Assembly: GCA_947624595.1 (NCBI GenBank)
Contig: CANQLC010000015.1
Location: forward strand, 1-64,000
Length of the DNA: 64,000 nt
Reading direction: 5' to 3'
From: Simplicispira sp017987055
GTDB lineage: Bacteria > Pseudomonadota > Gammaproteobacteria > Burkholderiales > Burkholderiaceae_C
Positions 33,248 to 40,915 of this stretch are shown piece after piece; the first letter of the stretch is position 1; each line of letters starts with the position of its first letter. The position numbers were made by a program, and so were the translations under genes. The notes below the pieces were generated by a model that worked only from the letters and a program-made list of their open reading frames with translations, was not told the origin of the DNA and did no database searches.

Positions 33248-34477
33248 ATGAATGAACTTGCTGGTAAACACATTGTTTTGGGGCTCAGCGGCGGCGTGGC
33301 TTGCTACAAGTCGGCCGAGCTGTGCCGTCTGCTGACCAAAGAGGGCGCCACCGTGCAGGTGGTGATGACCGAAGCCGCCGAGCACTTTATGACGCCGGTC
33401 ACCATGCAGGCCCTCTCAGGGCGCGCGGTGTATGGCTCGCAGTGGGACGCGCGCGAGCCCAACAACATGCCGCACATCAACCTGAGCCGCGAAGCCGATG
33501 CCATCGTGATTGCGCCGTGCAGTGCGGACTTTGTGGCGCGGCTGGCGCAGGGGCGAGCGGACGAATTGCTCAGCCTGCTGTGCCTTGCGCGCCCGCAAGA
33601 CAGCGTGCCGCTGCTGCTAGCACCGGCCATGAACCGCGAGATGTGGGCGCACCCCGCCACCCAGCGCAATTTGGCGCAGGTGGCGCAAGACGGCGCGGTG
33701 GTGCTGGGCGTGGGCCACGGCGACCAAGCCTGCGGCGAAACCGGCGACGGGCGCATGTTGGAGGCGACGGAGCTGTTAGAAGAAATCGTCGCCTTTTTCA
33801 CGCCCAAACGCTTGGCCGGCCAGCGCGTGCTGATTACCGCTGGCCCGACGTTTGAGTCGATTGACCCAGTGCGCGGCATCACCAACCACTCCAGCGGCAA
33901 GATGGGTTTTGCCATCGCCCGCGCCGCCCGCGAAGCCGGCGCTGAGGTCACGCTGATTGCCGGCTCCGTCCACCTGCCGACGCCGCGCGGCGTGCAGCGG
34001 ATTAACGTGCAATCTGCATCAAATATGCTTGAAAGCGTTGTGCAGCATGCGCAAGCAGCTACTATTTTTATAGCGACGGCGGCGGTGGCCGATTGGCGTC
34101 CCGCCGCGCAGTCCGAGCAAAAAATCAAAAAAGACGGCTCCGGCCAAATGCCGGTGCTGGAGTTTGTCGAAAACCCCGACATTTTGGCGACGGTGGCGCA
34201 GTCGCCGCACGCGCTGGTGGGCGATTTGTTTTGCGTCGGCTTTGCGGCCGAAAGCCACGATTTGCTGGCCCACGCCACGGCCAAACGGGCGCGCAAAGGC
34301 GTGCCGCTGCTGGTGGGCAACATCGGTCCTGCGACGTTTGGGCGTGACGACAACGCGCTGCTGCTGGTCGATGCCCACGGCCACCGCGAACTGCCGCCGG
34401 CCTCCAAACGGGTGCTGGGGCAGCAACTGGTGGCAGAAATTGCCAGCCGATTGCCCCCTTCTTTGAACTCTATTTGA
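33248..34477 (+). CDS. coaBC: Bifunctional CoaBC (4'-phosphopantothenoylcysteine synthase/decarboxylase)
   Basis: A 409-residue flavoprotein doing two steps of coenzyme A synthesis. The CoaC half has GLSGGVACYKSAEL, the catalytic-His segment PHINLSREAD, PAMNREMW and the CGETGDGRM lid; the CoaB half starts near residue 190 with RVLITAGPTFESIDPVRGITNHSSGKMG. An AT-rich patch similar to the dispersed repeat encodes about residues 255-276 (VQHAQAATIFIAT) without changing the expected length relative to E. coli. ATG 33248 is at the family N-terminus; the stop is 8 bp before dut. Confidence 0.96.
   Translation: MNELAGKHIVLGLSGGVACYKSAELCRLLTKEGATVQVVMTEAAEHFMTPVTMQALSGRAVYGSQWDAREPNNMPHINLSREADAIVIAPCSADFVARLAQGRADELLSLLCLARPQDSVPLLLAPAMNREMWAHPATQRNLAQVAQDGAVVLGVGHGDQACGETGDGRMLEATELLEEIVAFFTPKRLAGQRVLITAGPTFESIDPVRGITNHSSGKMGFAIARAAREAGAEVTLIAGSVHLPTPRGVQRINVQSASNMLESVVQHAQAATIFIATAAVADWRPAAQSEQKIKKDGSGQMPVLEFVENPDILATVAQSPHALVGDLFCVGFAAESHDLLAHATAKRARKGVPLLVGNIGPATFGRDDNALLLVDAHGHRELPPASKRVLGQQLVAEIASRLPPSLNSI
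34012..34075 (+). repeat. Degenerate repeat copy inside coaBC
   Basis: A 60-base AT-rich stretch in a GC-rich gene, ending GCGCAAGCAGCTACTATTTTTA, matching the right arm and tail of the repeat; the left arm is diverged. It is fully in frame. Confidence 0.5.
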
Positions 34478-34485
34478 AAAGCCTA

Positions 34486-34932
34486 ATGAAAATCGACGTC
34501 AAAATTCTCGATCCCCGCATGGCAGAGCAACTGCCGGCCTATGCCACCCCGGGCAGCGCCGGCCTTGATTTGCGCGCTTGCTTGGATGCGCCGCTGGTGC
34601 TAGAGCCCAATGCGTGGCAATTGGTGCCGACTGGCATCGCCATTTATTTGCAAGACCCTGGCTACGCCGCGCTGATCTTGCCGCGCTCGGGGCTGGGGCA
34701 TAAGCACGGCATTGTGCTGGGCAACTTGGTCGGCCTGATTGACAGCGACTACCAAGGCCAGTTGATGGTCAGCGCGTGGAACCGCAGCAGCACGGCGTTT
34801 ACCTTGGAGCCGATGGAGCGGCTGGCGCAGTTGGTGATCGTGCCGGTGGTGCAAGCGCAGTTCAATGTGGTGAGCGAGTTTGCCGCCACCGAGCGCGGTG
34901 AACAAGGCTACGGCTCCACCGGCACGCGCTGA
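34486..34932 (+). CDS. dut: dUTP diphosphatase
   Basis: A 148-residue trimeric enzyme hydrolysing dUTP to dUMP, keeping uracil out of DNA. All five family motifs are seen: PGSAGLDLRA, PRSGLGHKHG, GLIDSDYQGQL, ERLAQLVIVP and RGEQGYGSTG (aromatic lid, Tyr instead of the usual Phe). ATG 34486 gives the standard MKIDVKILDPR start; a TTG at 34474 overlapping the coaBC stop is the alternative. It is presumably cotranscribed with coaBC, as in many proteobacteria. Confidence 0.96.
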   Translation: MKIDVKILDPRMAEQLPAYATPGSAGLDLRACLDAPLVLEPNAWQLVPTGIAIYLQDPGYAALILPRSGLGHKHGIVLGNLVGLIDSDYQGQLMVSAWNRSSTAFTLEPMERLAQLVIVPVVQAQFNVVSEFAATERGEQGYGSTGTR

Positions 34933-34974
34933 GGTTCACAATCAAGCACATCGCTTTTTAAAGGAGAAAGATTT

Positions 34975-35490
34975 ATGCAAACCCCATTTTTTCGCCGCGC
35001 AACCGGCGCTATCGCCCTTGTTGCCGTCTGCGGCTTGACCGCTTGCGTCACCCAGCCGCAGCAGCCATACCAGCAGCCGTACCCTGCACCCGGTTATCAA
35101 AATCAGGGTTACAACAACCAAGGCTACAACAACCAAAACAATGCGCCGTATGGCACGGAATATGGCCGCGTGGTCAACATTCAGGCGCTACAGGGTCAGA
35201 ACAACACCTCGGGCGCTGGTGCGGTGCTGGGTGCGGTGGTCGGCGGCGTGCTGGGCAACCAAGTCGGCAAAGGCAGTGGCCGCGTGGCAGCCACCGCTTT
35301 GGGTGCGGTCGGTGGTGCGGTGGTCGGCAATATGGTCGAGGGCAGCAACAGCTCGAGCCAAGCGCAGGGCTATCGCATTTCGATTCAGCTAGACCAAGGC
35401 GGCAGCCGCGCTTATGACGTGAGCACGCCTGGCGATATCCGCGTCGGCGACCGCGTGCGTTTGAATAACGGCCAGATTTCGCGCCAGTAA
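34975..35490 (+). CDS. SlyB/17-kDa-antigen-like glycine-zipper lipoprotein
   Basis: A 171-residue predicted outer-membrane lipoprotein. The signal peptide ends LTAC (Cys near 22); a Gln/Asn/Tyr-rich stretch with the short repeat NNQGY follows; then a glycine-zipper 2TM segment GAGAVLGAVVGGVLGNQVGKG...ALGAVGGAVVGN (about 80-122) and a C-terminal beta-rich domain (YRISIQLDQGG, RVGDRVRLNNGQI) like SlyB/PcP proteins. SlyB-type proteins stabilise the outer membrane in stress. AAAGGAGAAAG precedes the ATG. A terminator follows. Confidence 0.88.
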   Translation: MQTPFFRRATGAIALVAVCGLTACVTQPQQPYQQPYPAPGYQNQGYNNQGYNNQNNAPYGTEYGRVVNIQALQGQNNTSGAGAVLGAVVGGVLGNQVGKGSGRVAATALGAVGGAVVGNMVEGSNSSSQAQGYRISIQLDQGGSRAYDVSTPGDIRVGDRVRLNNGQISRQ

Positions 35491-35512
35491 GCTTTGGCGC
35501 AGCGCAAATGAC

Positions 35513-35544
35513 AAAGAGGGCGGTTGATACCGCCCTCTTTTTAT
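35513..35544 (+). terminator. Terminator of the SlyB-like gene
   Basis: AAAGAGGGCGGT pairs with ACCGCCCTCTTT across a four-base loop, followed by TTTATTT; it lies between two convergent genes. Confidence 0.88.
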
Positions 35545-35554
35545 TTCAGCGCTT

Positions 35555-36079
35555 TTAGTGCAACAAGTCGTTGCCGGGGGCGTTGGGCTGGATGCGAAAA
35601 AAGCCGGTACCCGCCGTGCCGCTGCCAATTTCTTCTTCTGTCGCTTCGCGCACGCCGCACACCTTCAGGTGCAGGCGAATGGCAATGCCGGCCAGCGGGT
35701 GGTTGCCGTCCAGCACCACGTGTTCGGGGTAAATTTCTGTGATGGTGTACAGCGCGTCAAGCGGCGCATCGGGGTTGCAGCCGGCTGGCAGCGCGCTGCC
35801 CTCTAGCACCATGCCTTCTTCGATATCCGCCGGGAACAGCGACAGCGGCTCTAAAAACAGCAGCTGATCGTTGTAGTCGCCAAAGGCTTCTTCTGGCTCG
35901 ATGTGCAACGAGATCGACTCGCCGGCGCTGTGGCCTTGCAAGGCGCGCTCGATGCAGACGAATAAATCGCCGCCGCCGATGACGAATTCCACCGGCTCGT
36001 CTAGCACGTCCAGTTCTTCACCCAAGGTGTCTTTGAGGGTCCACGTAAGTGCGACCACGCATTGTTCTGTGATTTCCAT
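35555..36079 (-). CDS. SlyD/SlpA-like FKBP-type peptidyl-prolyl isomerase
   Basis: A 174-residue prolyl isomerase with an inserted-flap architecture: FKBP halves MEITEQCVVALTWTLKD...LGEELD and VDGNHPLAG-like VLDGNHPLAGIAIRLHL, with GDYNDQLLF in the chaperone (IF) insert. It lacks the His-rich metal tail of E. coli SlyD, ending instead in QPNAPGNDLLH, so it resembles SlpA-type or short SlyD proteins. It is divergent from the ribosomal oxygenase gene (66 bp) and convergent with the SlyB-like lipoprotein. Confidence 0.9.
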   Translation of the reverse strand: MEITEQCVVALTWTLKDTLGEELDVLDEPVEFVIGGGDLFVCIERALQGHSAGESISLHIEPEEAFGDYNDQLLFLEPLSLFPADIEEGMVLEGSALPAGCNPDAPLDALYTITEIYPEHVVLDGNHPLAGIAIRLHLKVCGVREATEEEIGSGTAGTGFFRIQPNAPGNDLLH

Positions 36080-36144
36080 AGGAGAATTGTCGCAGTTTGA
36101 CGCGGTTTGATTAAAGCCCTTGGTTGGGCAGATGGGTTTTTCTG

Positions 36145-37275
36145 ATGGATACCAAACAATCTCTTGCCTTGCTCGGCGGTTTGAGCGCAGCGCAGTTCAT
36201 GCGCAGCCATTGGCAAAAAAAGCCGCTGCTGGTGCGCCAAGCCATCCCCGGCTTTGTGCCGCCGGTGGCGCGTGCGGCGCTGTTTGACTTGGCCGCGCAA
36301 GACGGCGTCGAGTCGCGCTTGGTGCAAAACATCGATGGCGTGTGGAAGCTGCAATCTGGCCCGATGGGCCGCCGCTCGCTGCCGCCGCTCAAGCGCCCCC
36401 ATTGGACGCTGCTGGTGCAAGGCGTCGATTTACACAGTGACCCGGTGCATGCGCTGATGCAGCAATTTCGCTTTGTGCCCGATGCGCGCTTGGACGACGT
36501 GATGATTAGCTACGCCAGCGATGGCGGCGGCGTGGGGCCGCACTTTGACAGCTACGACGTATTTTTGCTGCAAGCCCACGGCAAGCGGCGCTGGCGCATT
36601 GGACGCCAAAAGGATTTGACGCTGCGCGAGGGTCTGCCGCTAAAAATCCTCGCCCAATTTGAGCCGGAAGAAGAGCACGTCTTGGAGCCGGGCGACATGC
36701 TGTACCTGCCGCCCGGCTGGGCGCACGACGGCATTGCCGAGGGCGAGTGCATGACTTACTCAGTCGGTTTCCGCGTCCCCGAGCGTGCTGATTTGGCGCA
36801 AGAGCTGCTGATACGTTTGGGTGACGAGGACGACGAGGGCTGCACCAAGCCCGTGTTGTACAGCGATGGCAAGCAGCCCGCCGTGGCGCAGCCCGCAGAA
36901 ATCCCCGCCACGCTACACGCCTTCGCCCGCGAAGCGCTAGAGCGCGCCTTGGCCGAGCCGCATGCGCTGGAGCGCGCCTTGGGTGAGTACTTGACCGAGC
37001 CAAAAGCCAACGTCTGGTTTGAGCCGGGCAACGCGCGCGCCATGATGGAGCAGGTGGTGCTCGATCGGCGCACCCGCATGATGTATGACGCTGAGCACAT
37101 CTTCATCAACGGCGAAAGCTACCGCGCTGCTGGTGCCGACGCCAAGCTGATGCGCCAATTGGCCGATTTGCGCGTCTTGAGCCCGCAAGCACTGGCGCGC
37201 GCCAGTGATGGGGCGCTGGAGCTGTTGTCGGTTTGGTGCGCTGACGGTTGGGCGCATGCGCAACCGGCGTTTTAA
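36145..37275 (+). CDS. JmjC-type ribosomal protein L16 arginine hydroxylase (YcfD-like)
   Basis: A 376-residue Fe(II)/2-oxoglutarate oxygenase of the cupin_4 family; the E. coli homologue YcfD/RoxA hydroxylates Arg81 of ribosomal protein L16. Iron ligands are visible as His133-x-Asp135 (GPHFDSYDV) and His194 (PPGWAHDG). A C-terminal winged-helix-like dimer region follows (about 250-376). ATG 36145 is chosen because the residues that follow (DTKQSLALLGGLSAAQF) fit the family; a codon seven residues upstream is possible. Downstream to 37549 is a 274-bp gap probably holding the promoter of the next gene. Confidence 0.9.
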   Translation: MDTKQSLALLGGLSAAQFMRSHWQKKPLLVRQAIPGFVPPVARAALFDLAAQDGVESRLVQNIDGVWKLQSGPMGRRSLPPLKRPHWTLLVQGVDLHSDPVHALMQQFRFVPDARLDDVMISYASDGGGVGPHFDSYDVFLLQAHGKRRWRIGRQKDLTLREGLPLKILAQFEPEEEHVLEPGDMLYLPPGWAHDGIAEGECMTYSVGFRVPERADLAQELLIRLGDEDDEGCTKPVLYSDGKQPAVAQPAEIPATLHAFAREALERALAEPHALERALGEYLTEPKANVWFEPGNARAMMEQVVLDRRTRMMYDAEHIFINGESYRAAGADAKLMRQLADLRVLSPQALARASDGALELLSVWCADGWAHAQPAF

Positions 37276-37549
37276 CGCTGCTATGGCCCACAAAGCGGGG
37301 CGATACAAAAATATTTGTACTTTTCGGTCTCTATTTTTCACGTTGCTGTCAACGTAACGCGTGCTTGGGCGTTGTTGCTTGTAAGCGTCAGTGTTATTAA
37401 GGATTGACGAATCCCCAATATAATTGTCAATTCAGTTTCACGTCAGCGTTTGCACATTTCCTCGTTACAACGGGGTCAAGCTGTGAGGGCGGGGGCGCTG
37501 TAGCAGTTATTTTTGCTTATCTACTGGTTACTTACTAAGGAATTTTCAA

Positions 37550-37918
37550 ATGAACAAGTCTCTCCTCTTGGCTTCCCTGTTGGCTGTTACTTTGGCTGCT
37601 TGCGGCAACAAAGAAGAGCCAGCACCGGCTCCTGCTCCGGCACCTGTAGAGGCTCCTGCTGCTGAGACGCCTCCTGCTGCTGCACCTGCTGCCCCTGAAG
37701 CTGCTCCTGCTGCAGCTGCTCCTGCTGAAGGCGCTTCTGCCGAAGCTGGCGCTGCTGCTGACCAAGCCGCCACCGCTGCTGGCGATGCTGCCAAAGCTGC
37801 TGGTGAGGCCGTTGCTGGCGCTGCAGCTAGCGCCGCTGCTGACGTGGGCGACGCTGCTAAAGCCGCAGCTGACGCAGCTGCAGCAGCGGCTGCCGCCGCT
37901 GTGACACCAGCCAAGTAA
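37550..37918 (+). CDS. Alanine/proline-rich small lipoprotein
   Basis: A 122-residue lipoprotein: signal peptide MNKSLLLASLLAVTLAAC (Cys18), then a Pro/Ala/Glu-rich stretch (about 22-60) and an alanine-rich helical tail with spaced Asp/Lys/Glu (AAKAAGEAV, DAAKAAADAA), reminiscent of LEA-like or type I antifreeze helices. Ala codons are overwhelmingly GCT and Pro codons CCT, unlike the GCC/GCG usage of the neighbours, which points to strong expression. A clear ribosome site (AAGGAATTTT) and a strong terminator flank it. TATAAT at 37419-37424 is a possible -10 but has no well-spaced -35. Function unknown. Confidence 0.8.
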   Translation: MNKSLLLASLLAVTLAACGNKEEPAPAPAPAPVEAPAAETPPAAAPAAPEAAPAAAAPAEGASAEAGAAADQAATAAGDAAKAAGEAVAGAAASAAADVGDAAKAAADAAAAAAAAAVTPAK

Positions 37919-37932
37919 TTCGTTTCATAAAG

Positions 37933-37968
37933 AAAAGCCCCGTACCTTTGAGGTCGGGGCTTTTTTTA
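37933..37968 (+). terminator. Terminator of the alanine-rich lipoprotein gene
   Basis: AAAAGCCCCG (37933-37942) with CGGGGCTTTTTTT (37955-37967), a classical GC stem plus T run, also serving the convergent bamC side through its A run. Confidence 0.9.
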
Positions 37969-37993
37969 TGGGTGCGTTACAGCTTTATTGGTT

Positions 37994-39115
37994 TTATTGC
38001 AAATCGTCTGCCAGCACGCGCAAGATGCTTTGTGCATTGGTCGATGCTTCGGGCGTACCCGTTGCACTCAGTACCGACACGGTGCTGGCCTCAGCGGCGC
38101 TGCGCACCATGATGCGGTATTTCAGCGGCGGCGTAGCGTCTTTGCTGCTAAACAGCTTACTGAAGAAGCCGTCCTTGTCTTTGTTGGCGTCCGGGGAGAC
38201 GTAGCGGACAAAGTACACGCCCTGACTGCGGTCGCGGTCTTCTACGGTGAAGCCGGTGCGGTCCAGTGCCAAGCCAATGCGACGCCAAGCGCGGTCAAAG
38301 CCTTCTTGCATTTGCAGCACGGGCACGCCATTGGCGTTAGACAGTTGCGCGCTCGGCGGTGTTTGCACTGGGGCGGCGGCGATGGCTTTGGATTGCTGCT
38401 CGCTCACGCCCAGCTTGACCATCAGGCGGCGCAAAAACTCGGTCTCCAGCTCGGGGTCGGCGGCGCGGGGCTGCCAAATGGTGCTGTCTTTGCTGCTGTT
38501 GGAGTACACCTCGACCATGCCGCGGTGGCTGACGTAGATTTCGGTATCGCCATTGGCAGCGCGCTCCAAGCGGGTGCGAAACTTATCGCGCTCGCCGGTG
38601 GAGTACAGCGCATCAAACACCTTGCCAATCGTCGCGCGGATGGGGTCTTGCGGCAACTTGGCGCGGTTTTCGGCCCAGTCAGTCTCCATGATGCCGACGT
38701 CAGATTTCTCGTACGCCATGTTGAAGCCGTTTTCGCCCCAAAAGTCGCGCACCGGCTCCCACAGTTTGTCTGCCGGGCGCTTGACCACCAGCCAGCGCTG
38801 GTTGCCATCGCGCTCAATGCGCACATCGCCCATGCTGGCTGCAGCGGCGGTGCTGTTGGCCGATGGCTGGGTGGCCTGATTGGCTTGCAGCGCATTGGCC
38901 GACACCACGCCACCGACACCGCCCGGCAGGCTGTAGCGGCTGTCGCGCGAGAGCTGTTGTAAGTCAGGCGGCACTTCGAGCGTCGCGCCTTTGGTGGCGC
39001 TTTTGTAGTCGATCTTGTCGCCGTCAAGTACGGTGCAGGCAGAGAGCGCAAGAGTCATCCCCATCAGGCCAACAAGGCTCAGTCGGGAGGCCGTAGCAGT
39101 AGGTTTCAGGTTCAC
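37994..39115 (-). CDS. bamC: Outer-membrane assembly lipoprotein BamC
   Basis: A 373-residue lipoprotein of the BAM complex that folds outer-membrane proteins. Lipobox MTLALSAC (Cys near 24), then the long unstructured N-terminus with DYKSATKGATLEVPPDL (the stretch known to bind BamD), and two helix-grip domains (about 95-215 and 255-360). GTG 39115 is chosen because AAGGA lies eight bases upstream and it yields a proper signal peptide; the longer frame runs into dapA. It follows dapA by 31 bp, the usual dapA-bamC pair. Confidence 0.9.
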   Translation of the reverse strand: MNLKPTATASRLSLVGLMGMTLALSACTVLDGDKIDYKSATKGATLEVPPDLQQLSRDSRYSLPGGVGGVVSANALQANQATQPSANSTAAAASMGDVRIERDGNQRWLVVKRPADKLWEPVRDFWGENGFNMAYEKSDVGIMETDWAENRAKLPQDPIRATIGKVFDALYSTGERDKFRTRLERAANGDTEIYVSHRGMVEVYSNSSKDSTIWQPRAADPELETEFLRRLMVKLGVSEQQSKAIAAAPVQTPPSAQLSNANGVPVLQMQEGFDRAWRRIGLALDRTGFTVEDRDRSQGVYFVRYVSPDANKDKDGFFSKLFSSKDATPPLKYRIMVRSAAEASTVSVLSATGTPEASTNAQSILRVLADDLQ

Positions 39116-39146
39116 GCAGCAGTCCTTGGAAATTCGTAAAAGACGT

Positions 39147-40046
39147 TCAGGCCAGCAGGCCGCCGGCGCGCAGTGCGGCTTCGAGCGCTGCTTCGTTCGA
39201 CGCACTCAGCGGCGTCATCGGCAGACGCAGCGTGCCGCCGCACAGACCCATGCGGGCCGCAGCCCACTTGACCGGAATCGGATTGGCTTCGATGAACAGG
39301 TTTTTGTGTACTGGCATCAGTTGGAACTGGATTTCCATCGCGCGGCGGATGTTGCCGGCCAGCGCGGCAGCGCACAGCTCGCTCATCAGGCGCGGCGCGA
39401 CGTTGGCGGTGACGCTGATATTGCCGTGGCCACCGCACAGCATCAGCGCGACGGCGGTCGGGTCGTCACCGGAGTAAATGCCAAAGCTCTTTGGCAGATC
39501 GCGGATCAGCCATTGGGCGCGTTCGAGGTTGCCGGTGGCTTCTTTGATGCCGATGATGCCGGGCACCTGTGCCAAGCGCAGCACGGTGTCGTGCTGCATA
39601 TCGGCGACCGAGCGGCCGGGCACGTTGTACAGCACGATGGGCAGATCGCCGGTGGCTTCGGCAATCGCTTTGAAGTGCTGGTACTGGCCTTCTTGCGTCG
39701 GCTTGTTGTAGTAGGGCACCACTTGCAGTTGGCTGCTGGCGCCGACGCCACGGGCAAATTTGGCCAGCTCGATGGCTTCGGCGGTCGAGTTGGCGCCGCA
39801 CCCGGCCATCACCGGCACGCGCCCAGCGGATTGCTCGACGGCGACGCGGATGATTTCGCAGTGTTCTTCGACGTTGACCGTCGGTGACTCGCCGGTGGTG
39901 CCGACGACGCCGATGCAGTCGGTGCCTTCGGCAATGTGCCAGTCGATCAGTTTGCGCAGCGCGGGGTAGTCCACGCTGGCGTCCTCGTGAAAGGGGGTGA
40001 TGAGGGCGACGATGCTGCCGGTGAGGGGGGCGCTAGATTGGGTCAT
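39147..40046 (-). CDS. dapA: 4-hydroxy-tetrahydrodipicolinate synthase
   Basis: A 299-residue TIM-barrel lyase joining pyruvate and aspartate semialdehyde, the branch step to lysine and diaminopimelate. It shows GTTGESPT (active-site Thr pair), VPYYNKPTQEG (catalytic Tyr), and the Schiff-base lysine in GIKEATGN near residue 166. Start ATG 40046. It heads the dapA-bamC pair and follows a methyltransferase gene by 48 bp on the same strand. Confidence 0.97.
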   Translation of the reverse strand: MTQSSAPLTGSIVALITPFHEDASVDYPALRKLIDWHIAEGTDCIGVVGTTGESPTVNVEEHCEIIRVAVEQSAGRVPVMAGCGANSTAEAIELAKFARGVGASSQLQVVPYYNKPTQEGQYQHFKAIAEATGDLPIVLYNVPGRSVADMQHDTVLRLAQVPGIIGIKEATGNLERAQWLIRDLPKSFGIYSGDDPTAVALMLCGGHGNISVTANVAPRLMSELCAAALAGNIRRAMEIQFQLMPVHKNLFIEANPIPVKWAAARMGLCGGTLRLPMTPLSASNEAALEAALRAGGLLA

Positions 40047-40094
40047 GTCCGCAGTGCAAAACGGTAAAAGGGCATTCTAACTAGAGGTGACCAG

Positions 40095-40661
40095 TCAATC
40101 AGCGCAAGGCGGGCGAAGAAGGTGTCGCGCCGGCGCATCGCTTGGCGCGCCACCTTCTGTGCGTACGGCGGCAATGCGCTGCACAAAGCGCTCGGGCGCG
40201 TCGAGGTAGCCGTCCTCATACGCCACCACGCGCAAATCAGTGCAGGCGCGCAGCAATTCGCCCGGTTGCAGCAAAAAATCGGGGCGCGACGGTTTGCCAA
40301 CGCTTTGGTTGCCGTCGGCAAAGGTTTCGTACAGCAGCACGCCGCCCGGCGCGACGCTGGCGACGATGGTCGCCAGCAGCGCCCGCCACAGGTAGTTGGT
40401 CACCACCACCGCGCCAAACTCGCGGCCCGCCAGCGGCCACGGCGCGTTTTCGATATCGGCGCAGAGCGCCTCGCCCCACGCCGCCGCTGCTTGCGCTGCT
40501 TGTGGGGCGCGGTCTACGCCGGTGACGGGGTGGCCGCGCTGTGCAAACCAGCGCACATGCCGTCCCATGCCGCAAGCCACGTCCAGCACTGGTGCGCCGG
40601 CGGGCACAAGGTGCGACCAGCGCTCAATCCATTCAGAAGCGGTGTCGGTGTGGTGCATCAC
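40095..40661 (-). CDS. Class I SAM-dependent methyltransferase
   Basis: A 188-residue protein with the Rossmann methyltransferase motif I VLDVACGMGRH (about 26-36), acidic motif II VTGVDRAPQA and YLWRALLATI/GGVLLYETF later. It resembles TehB/UbiE-like enzymes, but no substrate can be assigned. The start could be either of two adjacent ATG codons (40661 or 40658). It lies just upstream of dapA; a repeat copy lies 15 bp before its start, so it probably has a separate promoter from the MFS/small-protein pair. Confidence 0.82.
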   Translation of the reverse strand: MMHHTDTASEWIERWSHLVPAGAPVLDVACGMGRHVRWFAQRGHPVTGVDRAPQAAQAAAAWGEALCADIENAPWPLAGREFGAVVVTNYLWRALLATIVASVAPGGVLLYETFADGNQSVGKPSRPDFLLQPGELLRACTDLRVVAYEDGYLDAPERFVQRIAAVRTEGGAPSDAPARHLLRPPCAD

Positions 40662-40675
40662 GGCCTTTTTGATCT

Positions 40676-40742
40676 TTAATTTACTATTTATTTGATAGCT
40701 GATAGCGCACGTATTTAAAGGGCTAAAGGCTGTTTTGATGCT
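40676..40742 (-). repeat. Intergenic repeat copy at the end of a small membrane-protein gene
   Basis: TGATAGCTGATAGCGCACGT and AAGGGCTAAAGGCTG, the reversed consensus arms, between the methyltransferase start and the stop codon of the small membrane protein. Confidence 0.8.
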
Positions 40743-40914
40743 AAAAACACGCCCACATCTGATTGGCCAGCATCACCATGAAGTCGGGGTTGCCATACAG
40801 CGCAAACACCAGCAGCAGCACGACCAGTGCCAGTGCCGTCGCCGCCCAGCGCCACCAAGCGGGTGGGCGCTGGGGTGGAGAAGTCGCAGTGGAGTTATCA
40901 GGTCTATCGGTCAT
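40741..40914 (-). CDS. 57-residue single-pass membrane protein
   Basis: MTDRPDNSTATSPPQRPP is a polar start, followed by one membrane helix (WWRWAATALALVVLLLVFAL) and a short tail YGNPDFMVMLANQMWACF. The ATG sits one base after the MFS stop codon (TGA-T-ATG), which strongly suggests coupling. I do not recognise the family. The pairing suggests an accessory of the MFS transporter, which is inference. A repeat copy begins at its stop codon. Confidence 0.7.
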   Translation of the reverse strand: MTDRPDNSTATSPPQRPPAWWRWAATALALVVLLLVFALYGNPDFMVMLANQMWACF

Positions 40915-40915
40915 A

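Noticed and set aside
35095..35140. Tandem repeat AACAACCAAGGCTAC-like in the SlyB-type lipoprotein as a possible CRISPR or VNTR
   Set aside because: It is a short in-frame NNQGY codon repeat of two to three units, too short and without spacers for CRISPR.
37404..37424. TTGACG and TATAAT upstream of the alanine-rich lipoprotein as a promoter
   Set aside because: The spacing is only nine bases, too short for a sigma70 promoter; TATAAT alone may be a -10 but no matching -35 was found.
37546..37914. Open frame of 122 residues on the minus strand opposite the alanine-rich lipoprotein
   Set aside because: It mirrors the GCT/AGC composition of the real gene; it has no signal peptide, ribosome site or plausible protein composition of its own.
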